Part shown: positions 23,078-30,404 of the stretch, in pieces
Layout of the letters: each line of letters opens with the position of its first letter
Numbering within the stretch: the first letter of the stretch is position 1
Assembly (NCBI GenBank): GCA_021153265.1
Contig: JAGKTU010000017.1
Span: 1 to 31,900 of the forward strand
Source: Clostridia bacterium
GTDB taxonomy: Bacteria > Bacillota > Clostridia > Oscillospirales > Oscillospiraceae
Length of the DNA: 31,900 nt
Direction: 5' to 3'
Position numbers and translations under genes: made by a program
The notes under the pieces: generated by a model
Databases searched by the model: none
What the model was told of the DNA's origin: nothing
What the model saw: the letters and a program-made list of their open reading frames with translations, nothing else

Positions 23078-25360
23078 TCACTCAATGCCCTGGAAAGCCG
23101 GCATCTGGGGGTACATTCTTCTCAGTTCCTCGATCCGCTCAGGTGCGATCTGCTCGCCCTCACGACGGCCGCACCGTGGACATACGTCACCGATGATACC
23201 CACATAACCGCAAACCGGGTCACGGTCAACGGGATGGTTGATAGAGCCGTAGCCGATCCCATGGTCATGCATGCAGCGGACGATGGCCTCAAAGGCCTCC
23301 ACATTTCTGGCAGTATCGCCGTCCAGCTCCACATAGCTGATATGGCCTGCGTTGCACAGAGCATGGTAAGGTGCTTCCAGACGGATCTTGTCATATGCGG
23401 AAATATTGTACCACACGGGGATGTGGAAAGAGTTGGTGTAGTATTCCCGATCGGTAACACCGGGGATCTTGCCGTAGCGCTTCTGGTCCATGCGGATGAA
23501 GCGGCCGGACAGACCCTCTGCAGGTGTACCCAGCAGGGTGATGTTCATCTGCATTTCCTTGGACTTATTGTCGCAGTAGTTGCGCATGAAGCCGATAATC
23601 TCCAGACCCTTTTCCTGCAATTCCTCACTGGTGCCATGATGCTGACCGTACAGGGCAGTCAGCGTCTCAGCAAGACCAATAAAGCCGATGGACAGCGTGC
23701 CGTGCTTCAGAACCTCTCTCAGATCATCCTTCAGCGTCAGATGGTCGGAATCCAGCCACACGCCCTGACCCATCAGGAAGGGGTAGTTGTAGATGTGCTT
23801 GTTGGCCTGGATCTCAAAGCGGTCCAGCAGCTGCTGGGCAACCAGTTCCAGCATAGCCTCCAGCTTTTCGTAGAACAGCTTCTCATCACCGTTGGAGTCG
23901 ATAGCGAGTCTCGGCAGATTGATGGAGGTGAAGGACAGATTGCCTCTGGAATAGGCGATCTGACGGCTGGGATCATAGACGTTACCCATAACACGGGTAC
24001 GGCAGCCCATGGTAGCAACTTCCGTCTCGGGACGGCCGGGAACATAGTACTGCAGATTATAAGGGGAATCCAGGAAAGTATAGTTGGGGAACAGGCGCTT
24101 GGCGCTGACACGCATACTCAAGCGGAACAGATCGTAGTTGGGATCGGTTTCGTTGTAGTTGACGCCTTCCTTGACCTTGAAGATATGGATGGGGAAAATG
24201 CAGGTCTCACCGTGACCCAGACCGGCATCCAGTGCCAGCAGGACGTTGCGGATGACCATGCGGCCCTCGGAGCTTACGTCGGTTCCGTAGTTGATGGAGG
24301 AGAAAGGCGTCTGAGCGCCGGCACGGGAGTGCATGGTATTCAGGTTGTGGACAAAGCCCTCCATAGCCTGCTTGGTATCCCGGTCGGTCTTCTTGTAAGC
24401 CCGCTCCGCAGCCCGGCGGATCAGCTTGTTGGCCTTATCAGAATCCAGTGCAAAGGACTCGCACAGACCCTTGGCGACAGCAGCCACAAAAGATTCGCTG
24501 TTTTCCAGCTTTGCGGTGACACCGGTGGCCTTTTCAGCCTTGGCGATCACATCAGAAATGGCCTCATCGGCATTTTCGATATCCAGATAGTCCTCCACGG
24601 CATCCTTCAACCGGCGGAAGAATGCCTTCCGGTAGGTCTTGGCAACGCCCTCGGCCATGCCGTAGTCGAAGTTGGGGATGGACTGACCGCCGTGCTGGTC
24701 ATTCTGGTTGGACTGGATGGCGATGGCAGCCAGTGCCGCGTAACTCTGAATGCTCTGAGGCTCTCTGAGGTAGCCGTGACCGGTGGAGAAACCACCGTGG
24801 AACAGCTTCAGAATATCGATCTGGCAGCAGGTGGTGGTCAGGCTGTAGAAGTCGAAGTCATGGATGTGGATATCACCCTCCCGGTAGGCCTTTGCGTGTT
24901 CGGGACGGAGCAGATACATCTCATTGTATGCCTTTGCACCGGCTGCGCCGATCTGCAGCATGGAGCCCATGGCGGTGTTGCCGTCAATATTGGCATTGTC
25001 GCGCTTCATGTCGCTGATTCGGGCATCGATGTTGGTGATCTCATCGATGGTCTTCATCAGCACCGTGTTGGCCTCACGGGCCCGGGTGCGGTTGGCGCGG
25101 TACAGGATGTAAGCCTTAGCCGCGGCGTTGAAGCCGTGGTTCATGAGCTGCCGCTCAACGGTATCCTGAATGGTCTCGATATTCGGTGCATCGCCGGTAA
25201 AACGGCTCTCCAGCTCCCGCTGAACATCATTGGCAACCCGTGCCGCATCCGCAGCATCGCCATCGCCGGAGACCTCCAGAGAACGCAGGATCGCAGCCGC
25301 GATCTTATTCTGGTCATACAAAACCACGCGACCATCGCGCTTTGTAATGCTCTGAATCAT
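23078..25360 (-). CDS. nrdD: Anaerobic ribonucleoside-triphosphate reductase NrdD, catalytic ORF without glycyl-radical tail
   Basis: Class III reductase that makes dNTPs without oxygen. A 760-residue ORF starts with an ATP-cone allosteric domain (about 1-95) and continues into the ten-stranded barrel. MGCRTRVMGN holds a probable active-site Cys. Near the C-terminus, CGY...CPRC (C717, C727, C730) resembles the zinc-finger region, but one of the usual four Cys is not obvious. The ORF then ends in AFQGIE, before the GYLG radical motif, which is encoded by the 53-aa ORF. An AGAGG site precedes the ATG. The promoter carries NrdR-box-like sites. Confidence 0.93.
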   Translation of the reverse strand: MIQSITKRDGRVVLYDQNKIAAAILRSLEVSGDGDAADAARVANDVQRELESRFTGDAPNIETIQDTVERQLMNHGFNAAAKAYILYRANRTRAREANTVLMKTIDEITNIDARISDMKRDNANIDGNTAMGSMLQIGAAGAKAYNEMYLLRPEHAKAYREGDIHIHDFDFYSLTTTCCQIDILKLFHGGFSTGHGYLREPQSIQSYAALAAIAIQSNQNDQHGGQSIPNFDYGMAEGVAKTYRKAFFRRLKDAVEDYLDIENADEAISDVIAKAEKATGVTAKLENSESFVAAVAKGLCESFALDSDKANKLIRRAAERAYKKTDRDTKQAMEGFVHNLNTMHSRAGAQTPFSSINYGTDVSSEGRMVIRNVLLALDAGLGHGETCIFPIHIFKVKEGVNYNETDPNYDLFRLSMRVSAKRLFPNYTFLDSPYNLQYYVPGRPETEVATMGCRTRVMGNVYDPSRQIAYSRGNLSFTSINLPRLAIDSNGDEKLFYEKLEAMLELVAQQLLDRFEIQANKHIYNYPFLMGQGVWLDSDHLTLKDDLREVLKHGTLSIGFIGLAETLTALYGQHHGTSEELQEKGLEIIGFMRNYCDNKSKEMQMNITLLGTPAEGLSGRFIRMDQKRYGKIPGVTDREYYTNSFHIPVWYNISAYDKIRLEAPYHALCNAGHISYVELDGDTARNVEAFEAIVRCMHDHGIGYGSINHPVDRDPVCGYVGIIGDVCPRCGRREGEQIAPERIEELRRMYPQMPAFQGIE

Positions 25361-25399
25361 AAGTAATTACCTCTTCCTTGGGATAACTTGTTTACATAA

Positions 25400-25447
25400 A
25401 CACCATATCTTGTGTCTGTATTTCTTTCTTTCCACAACATATTGCCA
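25400..25447 (-). promoter_or_regulatory. Pair of NrdR-box-like sites upstream of nrdD
   Basis: On the minus strand ACACAAGATATGGTGT (25400-25415) matches the NrdR consensus ACACWATATATWGTGT at 14 of 16 positions. A weaker copy, TGGCAATATGTTGTGG (25432-25447), matches at 11 of 16. Their starts are 32 bases apart, about three helix turns, which is the usual tandem spacing. The weaker site covers the -10 box. Together they suggest repression by NrdR, whose gene is not in the window. Confidence 0.75.
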
Positions 25448-25467
25448 CAACTGACCGCGTTTGTCAA
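25439..25467 (-). promoter_or_regulatory. Promoter of nrdD
   Basis: Minus strand TTGACA (25462-25467), 17-base spacer, CAATAT (25439-25444). The -10 lies inside the weaker NrdR-box-like site. Confidence 0.7.
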
Positions 25468-25516
25468 CAACAATATCTGTTACCGAATATTAAGATTTTT
25501 CAAAAGGCGGTAAACA

Positions 25517-25554
25517 ACAGGCGGTACCCGGGCATTTTCCCGGATACCGCCTGT
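25517..25554 (-). terminator. Terminator of trpS
   Basis: A near-perfect 16-bp stem (ACAGGCGGTA...CCGGG) with a 6-base loop, 28 bases past the trpS stop. It is followed on the minus strand by TGTTTACC, a short T-run. Confidence 0.7.
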
Positions 25555-25581
25555 GTTTCTTGCGAAAAAAGTTGCAAAAAA

Positions 25582-26610
25582 TTATTTTGCCACAAAGCCG
25601 ACTTTCTTGTAGACCTTCCGCAGGGTCTTCTCTGCCACGTAGCTCGCCTTCTGCGCGCCGTCCCGATAGACAGCTTCCAGATATGCCTTATCCTTCATCA
25701 GCCGCAGGCTCTCCTCCCGGATGGGACGCAGATGCTCCACCACCGCCTCGCCTACAACAGGCTTGAACTTGCCGTAGCCGCAGCCTGCGAACTCAGCTTC
25801 GATCTGCTCGAAGGTCTTTCCGGTGACGGCAGCGTAAATGGTCATCAGGTTTGCCACACCGGGCTTGTTCTCCTTGTCGTAGCGGACGCAGTTTTCGGTG
25901 TCGGAGTCGGTAATGGCCCGCTTAAACTGCTTCATGATCACATTGGGGTCATCCATCAGCAGCACACGGCCGGTATCCTCGTTCTCAGACTTGGACATCT
26001 TGGCCAGAGGATTGGTCAGGCTCATGACACGGGCGCCCACCTTGGGGATAAAGGGCTCGGGAATCTTGAACACATCACCGTAAATACCGTTGAAACGGCG
26101 GGCAATGGTGTGAGTCAGCTCCACATGCTGCTTCTGATCCTCGCCGACCGGCACCAGATCCGGTTGATACAGCAGGATATCCGCAGCCATCAGGCTGGGG
26201 TAAGTAAACAGACCAGCATTGATATTGTCCGCATTCTTGGCGGACTTGTCCTTGAACTGGGTCATGCGGCTCAGTTCGCCGAACTGGCTGTAGCAGTCCA
26301 GAATCCATCCCAGCTCTGCATGCTGATGCACATGACTCTGGATAAACAGAGTATTCTTCTCCGGATCCAGACCGCAGGCGATGTACTGTGCCAGCTGCTC
26401 CAGAGTCCGGCGGCGCAGGTCGGCCGGGTTCTGGCGCACGGTAATGGCATGCAGGTCAGCCATGAAGTAGAAGCAGTCAAACTGGTCAGCCCGCTCAGCC
26501 CAGTTCTTCACAGCGCCCAGATAGGAACCCAGAGTCAGATCGCCGGAGGGCTTGATACCGGAGAGCATTCTTTTCTTAGGTGCAGCAGTTTCGGTGATGA
26601 TTTCGCTCAT
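25582..26610 (-). CDS. trpS: Tryptophanyl-tRNA synthetase
   Basis: Class I synthetase charging tRNA-Trp. Length is 342 residues from the ATG at 26610; a GTG at 26619 would add three residues. The HIGH-like motif is in PSGDLTLGSYLG (about 21-32) and KMSKS is complete (204-208). AAAAAGGAA precedes the starts. No T-box leader is present; the gap to the methyltransferase gene is only about 70 bases and holds a simple promoter. Confidence 0.95.
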   Translation of the reverse strand: MSEIITETAAPKKRMLSGIKPSGDLTLGSYLGAVKNWAERADQFDCFYFMADLHAITVRQNPADLRRRTLEQLAQYIACGLDPEKNTLFIQSHVHQHAELGWILDCYSQFGELSRMTQFKDKSAKNADNINAGLFTYPSLMAADILLYQPDLVPVGEDQKQHVELTHTIARRFNGIYGDVFKIPEPFIPKVGARVMSLTNPLAKMSKSENEDTGRVLLMDDPNVIMKQFKRAITDSDTENCVRYDKENKPGVANLMTIYAAVTGKTFEQIEAEFAGCGYGKFKPVVGEAVVEHLRPIREESLRLMKDKAYLEAVYRDGAQKASYVAEKTLRKVYKKVGFVAK

Positions 26611-26645
26611 TTCATTCACATTCCTTTTTATGAAATACTCAAGTT

Positions 26646-26674
26646 ATCTTAGCACAAATGTGTAAACTTAGCAA
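26646..26674 (-). promoter_or_regulatory. Promoter of trpS
   Basis: Minus strand TTGCTA (26669-26674), 17-base spacer ending TGC, TAAGAT (26646-26651). The -35 overlaps the region just after the methyltransferase stop codon. Confidence 0.6.
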
Positions 26675-26680
26675 GCCTTT

Positions 26681-27469
26681 TTACAATTTGCGGGATATAT
26701 CCAGGAAATGATGGGATGCGCCTACCAGATCCTGCCGCTCGCAAATGGAAAAATGGTATTTTAAGTACAGCTCGTACACCTCTTCTTCCATATTCTCGAT
26801 CTGCTCACGCATATAGTTCGTCGCCAGATCGCTGCCCACGAAATGCAGCCGCTCCACACGGAAATTTTCCATCAATTCATCGATTTCCTCCTTGCGGTAG
26901 AGCTGGAACAGTTCCGCCGGATCGGAAGAAGCCTTAAACGTCACCGGATCAACGAGATTCCGATACCGCTCCTCCCGCAGCATTCCCCGTCCGAAGCAAT
27001 ACTGGATCATGGTTGCCTCATTTCCGCAATAAGCCGCGAAGATCACACCGCCCTTTTTCGTCACCCGAACCGCCTCCGCCAACGCCCGAAGCTGATCCGC
27101 TTTTGTGAACAGATGATACATCGGCCCCAGCAGCAGCGTGATATCATAGGTATCCGACGCAAGCACACTTAAGTCCATGGCATTTCCCTGCCGGACAGTC
27201 ACGTTCTCTCCCGGCATGGTTTTCTGCTTAAAAATCTCAATATTGTGCTCCACCAGCTCCACGGCATCTACCTGATACCCCTTCTGGGCCAGCGCATGGG
27301 AGTATCTGCCGGTGCCGGCGCCGATCTCCAGGATCCGCATTCCCGGTTTCAAATACTTTTCGATATAGCGCATGGTGGTCAAAAATTCCACCATGCCATA
27401 GCGGCTTCTCAGCCGTCCATCTTCATCATAATTACTGTAAAAGTCAGTCAAAATCTGTTTCGTTTCCAT
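26681..27469 (-). CDS. Class I SAM-dependent methyltransferase
   Basis: A 262-residue Rossmann-fold methyltransferase. The SAM-binding motif I is ILEIGAGTGR (46-55), followed by an acidic end of strand 2 (AVELVE) and a Methyltransf_11/UbiE-like core. The substrate cannot be told. The ATG at 27469 has AAGGTGGAAAAATT upstream. The open frame continues upstream through an intrinsic terminator to an ATG at 27640 with GGAGG nine bases before it; the leader is discussed as a possible attenuator. If that upstream start is used in full, the product would have 57 extra residues. Confidence 0.85.
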   Translation of the reverse strand: METKQILTDFYSNYDEDGRLRSRYGMVEFLTTMRYIEKYLKPGMRILEIGAGTGRYSHALAQKGYQVDAVELVEHNIEIFKQKTMPGENVTVRQGNAMDLSVLASDTYDITLLLGPMYHLFTKADQLRALAEAVRVTKKGGVIFAAYCGNEATMIQYCFGRGMLREERYRNLVDPVTFKASSDPAELFQLYRKEEIDELMENFRVERLHFVGSDLATNYMREQIENMEEEVYELYLKYHFSICERQDLVGASHHFLDISRKL

Positions 27470-27494
27470 AATTTTTCCACCTTGAAATGCAAAA

Positions 27495-27522
27495 ACGGTG
27501 TAAGCATACCTGCTTACACCGT
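27495..27522 (-). terminator. Intrinsic terminator inside the methyltransferase leader
   Basis: A perfect 12-bp stem (ACGGTGTAAGCA, 4-base loop) followed by TTTTT on the minus strand. It lies 25 bases upstream of the methyltransferase ATG and downstream of its only visible promoter. The gene further upstream (gltX) is divergent, so the hairpin cannot serve as a simple end-of-gene terminator. It is probably conditional. Confidence 0.8.
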
Positions 27523-27640
27523 ACAATTCCCCTATTTTCACCAAACGGTCAAAAGAGCATGACAATGTAAGCCCGTCCCCGTGCCACCAGGCAGGAACGA
27601 ACCAAGCCGCAGGATTATAGCGCATCATGCCGCAATCCAT
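27523..27640 (-). CDS. Possible leader ORF of the methyltransferase
   Basis: An ATG at 27640 has GGAGG nine bases upstream and opens MDCGMMRYNPAAWFVPAWW, Trp-rich at the start. The frame has no stop before the methyltransferase and runs through the terminator in frame, so this entry is cut at the terminator and its end is not a stop codon. It may be a translated leader whose ribosomes affect the hairpin, or an N-terminal extension of the enzyme. Confidence 0.4.
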
Positions 27641-27669
27641 CGTCATGCACCTCCGTTAGAATTTTCCCA

Positions 27670-27698
27670 ATCGTAACACCAAAGGGTAGCTTTGTCAA
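27670..27698 (-). promoter_or_regulatory. Promoter of the methyltransferase leader
   Basis: Minus strand TTGACA (27693-27698), 17-base spacer, TACGAT (27670-27675). The -35 is ten bases from the -35 of the divergent gltX promoter. Confidence 0.75.
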
Positions 27699-27707
27699 GG
27701 AATTTCA

Positions 27708-27736
27708 TTGATTTTCTATATATTCTGTGCTATAGT
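27708..27736 (+). promoter_or_regulatory. Promoter of gltX
   Basis: TTGATT (27708-27713), 17-base spacer ending TGC, TATAGT (27731-27736), giving an extended -10 about 40 bases before the gltX start. Confidence 0.75.
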
Positions 27737-27775
27737 GTATGCTAGAAATTTATGACGAAAACGAGGTTTCAAATT

Positions 27776-29422
27776 ATGGATTATCAAGCACTTGCTGAGC
27801 TTCTGTTCCCCAATGTCACCATGACTCCCGATGAGCTGGAAGAGAAATTTCCTCCCCGCAACACGCCCGAGGGTGCTGTCATCACCCGTATGGCTCCCTC
27901 CCCCACCGGTTTCGTCCATCTGGGCAATCTGGTTCAGGGTCTGACCTCCGAGCGTATGGCTCACCAGAGCGGCGGTGTTCTGTTCCTGCGCGTAGAAGAC
28001 ACCGATGCCAAGCGTGAAGTTCCCGGCGCCGTGGAGGTTCTCATTGACACGCTGAAGCACTACGGCATCCAGTTTGACGAAGGCGCCACCCACGATGGCG
28101 ACGCAGGCAATTACGGCCCTTACCGCCAGCGCCAGAGAGCGGATATTTACCACGTCTACGCCAAAAAGCTGGTCTCCGAGGGTCAGGCTTACCCCTGCTT
28201 CTGCACCGAGGAGCAGCTGGCCGCCATGCGCGAGACCCAAGAAGCCAACAAGGAAAACACCGGCTACTACGGTAAGTACGCCATGTGGCGCGACCGTGAG
28301 CTGGACGAGATCCGTGCCGAGCTGGATGCCGCCCACCCCTGGGTCCTGCGTTTCCGCAGTACCGGCTCCATCGCCAACCAGTTCAAGTTCGACGATCTGG
28401 TCAAAGGCAAGCTGACCATCACAGAAAACGATGTGGATCACGTCCTGCTGAAATCCGACGGCATCCCCACCTATCACTTCGCCCACGCTGTGGACGATCA
28501 TCTGATGCGCACAACCCATGTTGTTCGTGGTGACGAGTGGCTGCCCACCCTGCCCTTCCACATCCAGCTGTTCAAGGCTCTGGGCTTCAAGCTGCCCAAG
28601 TATGTCCACATCGGACCTCTGATGAAGATGGACGGCACGTCCAAGCGTAAGCTCTCCAAGCGTAAGGACCCCGAACTGGCGCTGACCTTCTACAAGGCCG
28701 AGGGTTTCCCTGTGAAGGCGGTTTATGAGTACATCATGACCATCCTGAACTCCAATTTCGAGGACTGGCGCCGTGCCAACCCCGATGCCCCCGCTGAGGA
28801 TTTCAAGTTCAGCCCTAAGAAACTGAATCCCGCCGGTTCTCTGTTCGACTATGCCAAGCTCACCGACGTCAGTAAGAACGTCATCTCCCGTATGGACGCC
28901 GAGACCGTCTATTCCCTGCTGCTGGAGTGGGCGCAGGAATTCGACCCCGACTTCGCTGAGAAGCTGGCCTCCGACAAGGCGCTGGCTGTTTCCGTCCTCT
29001 CCATCGGCCGCGGCGGCAAGAAGCCCCGTAAGGATCTTGCCGTCTGGAAGGATGCCAAGGACTACATGGGCTTCTTCTACGACGAGTACCTCACCGCCCC
29101 CACCTTCGATGAGAAGTTTGACAAAGCCACCATCATCGACGTTCTGGAGCGCTTCCTTGCCAAGTTCGACATTTCTGACGATTCCGCTGTCTGGTTTGAC
29201 AAAGTCAAGGCTCTGACCAACGAGATTGGTTTCACCACCGACATGAAGGCTTACAAGGCCGATCCCACCGCTTTCCCCGGCACCGTGGCAGACGTCTCCA
29301 CCTTCATCCGCCAGGCTGTCACCGGAAAGACCAACTCCCCCGACCTCTTCACCGTCATGCAGATCCTGGGTTACGACCGCACCGTGGCTCGCATCCGCGC
29401 CACCATCAACAATCTGAAGTGA
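27776..29422 (+). CDS. gltX: Glutamyl-tRNA synthetase
   Basis: Class I synthetase charging tRNA-Glu (and possibly tRNA-Gln where GatCAB is used). Length is 548 residues from the ATG at 27776, which has GAGG nine bases upstream; the ATG at 27752 lacks a binding site. The HIGH-like motif is in APSPTGFVHLGN (about 40-51). The KMSKS-like motif is KRKLSKRKD near residue 290. Codon use is strongly biased to C-ending codons, as expected for high expression. A strong terminator follows. Confidence 0.95.
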   Translation: MDYQALAELLFPNVTMTPDELEEKFPPRNTPEGAVITRMAPSPTGFVHLGNLVQGLTSERMAHQSGGVLFLRVEDTDAKREVPGAVEVLIDTLKHYGIQFDEGATHDGDAGNYGPYRQRQRADIYHVYAKKLVSEGQAYPCFCTEEQLAAMRETQEANKENTGYYGKYAMWRDRELDEIRAELDAAHPWVLRFRSTGSIANQFKFDDLVKGKLTITENDVDHVLLKSDGIPTYHFAHAVDDHLMRTTHVVRGDEWLPTLPFHIQLFKALGFKLPKYVHIGPLMKMDGTSKRKLSKRKDPELALTFYKAEGFPVKAVYEYIMTILNSNFEDWRRANPDAPAEDFKFSPKKLNPAGSLFDYAKLTDVSKNVISRMDAETVYSLLLEWAQEFDPDFAEKLASDKALAVSVLSIGRGGKKPRKDLAVWKDAKDYMGFFYDEYLTAPTFDEKFDKATIIDVLERFLAKFDISDDSAVWFDKVKALTNEIGFTTDMKAYKADPTAFPGTVADVSTFIRQAVTGKTNSPDLFTVMQILGYDRTVARIRATINNLK

Positions 29423-29429
29423 TCCTAAT

Positions 29430-29469
29430 CACCGCCGGAAGCATTTCCCTTCCGGCGGTGAGATTTTTT
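29430..29469 (+). terminator. Terminator of gltX
   Basis: A perfect 12-bp stem (CACCGCCGGAAG and complement) followed by AGATTTTTT, eight bases after the stop codon. Confidence 0.92.
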
Positions 29470-29491
29470 GCGAAAAAGAGAAAAATAGTGC

Positions 29492-29520
29492 TTGACATTT
29501 TGAGGCGGATGATGTAATAT
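29492..29520 (+). promoter_or_regulatory. Promoter of tRNA-Ser(GGA)
   Basis: Consensus TTGACA (29492-29497), 17-base spacer, TAATAT (29515-29520), about 28 bases before the tRNA. Confidence 0.85.
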
Positions 29521-29548
29521 ATGCAAGTCGGCACCACGCCGCATATAT

Positions 29549-29640
29549 GGAGCAGTATCGAAGTGGTCATAACGGGCACGACTGGAAATCGTGTGTACCC
29601 CAAAAGGGTACCGAGGGTTCAAATCCCTCCTGCTCCGCCA
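29549..29640 (+). tRNA. tRNA-Ser (anticodon GGA)
   Basis: A 92-base class II tRNA. The acceptor GGAGCAG pairs with CTGCTCC, with discriminator G and encoded CCA. Anticodon stem CACGA/TCGTG flanks loop CTGGAAA, giving GGA. The variable arm is GTACCC-CAAAA-GGGTAC, and the T arm is GAGGG-TTCAAAT-CCCTC. Confidence 0.96.
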
Positions 29641-29645
29641 GAATT

Positions 29646-29677
29646 AACGGCAAGTTTCGTCAGAAACTTGCCGTTTT
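29646..29677 (+). terminator. Terminator of tRNA-Ser(GGA)
   Basis: A perfect 13-bp stem (AACGGCAAGTTTC with loop GTCA) followed by TTTCCTTT. It separates the tRNA from the acetyltransferase gene. Confidence 0.85.
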
Positions 29678-29724
29678 CCTTTACTTATCACCCAATATAT
29701 CATAGATATCATCCCGGAGGAAAT

Positions 29725-30348
29725 ATGCCCCACGAACTCAACCCCAAAGACACAACCAGAGCCATGGCCTATGACCTCTGGATGAAAGCCCCCAACCCCA
29801 TGGTCACCTTCTTCAAAACCTTGGACGTACCCAATCTGGTCAAGGTGTCCCGTAAGCGGAATCTCAAATTCAATATGTTACTTGATTATTGTATCGGCAA
29901 AGCCGCCGCCCCCATCAAGGAGTTTTACATTCTACCCGTGGGCGAACAGCTCCTGCAATACGATACCATTGCAGTCAATACCATCGTCAAGAACCGTACC
30001 GGTGAAGTCAGCTCTTGCGACATTCTCTATACCGACGATCTGGACTCCTTCAATCGCGACTACCTGACTTATACCACCCAGGTTGCCGCAACCTGCCAGG
30101 ACTACGATTTATCTGAAAACTCCATGGTTATCGGCACTTCCGCCATCATCGATACCGAAATTGACGGCGCAGTGGGCATGAACAGCGGCATCTTCAATAA
30201 TCCCTTTATCATATGGGGCAAATATCGTCGCAAGTTCTTCCGCTACAGCCTCCCCATCTCCTTCCAGTTCCACCACACCCAGATGGATGGCGCCCACGCA
30301 GGAAAATTCCTGCATAATCTGCAAGTGGAGATCAGCACATTGAAATAA
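29725..30348 (+). CDS. CatA-like chloramphenicol acetyltransferase family protein
   Basis: A 207-residue acetyl-CoA-dependent O-acetyltransferase of the CAT trimer fold. The C-terminal active-site motif is HHTQMDG (183-189), matching HHxxxDG. The ATG at 29725 follows GGAGGAAAT. Overall sequence differs from classical resistance CATs, so a native substrate is as likely as chloramphenicol. A hydrolase gene follows 56 bases downstream on the same strand. Confidence 0.85.
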   Translation: MPHELNPKDTTRAMAYDLWMKAPNPMVTFFKTLDVPNLVKVSRKRNLKFNMLLDYCIGKAAAPIKEFYILPVGEQLLQYDTIAVNTIVKNRTGEVSSCDILYTDDLDSFNRDYLTYTTQVAATCQDYDLSENSMVIGTSAIIDTEIDGAVGMNSGIFNNPFIIWGKYRRKFFRYSLPISFQFHHTQMDGAHAGKFLHNLQVEISTLK

Positions 30349-30404
30349 TGTCTCCACTGTGCTATCATCTCCTTATATTTCCCTTCACGAAAGGAATAGA
30401 CACT

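Noticed and set aside
23069..25366. 765-aa plus-strand open frame opposite nrdD
   Set aside because: It is an antisense shadow of the nrdD codon pattern; its composition (long hydrophobic V/G/L/H-rich stretches, no domains) is not protein-like.
27495..27522. Hairpin as an ordinary end-of-gene terminator
   Set aside because: No complete minus-strand gene lies upstream of it; the next gene, gltX, is divergent and starts at 27776.
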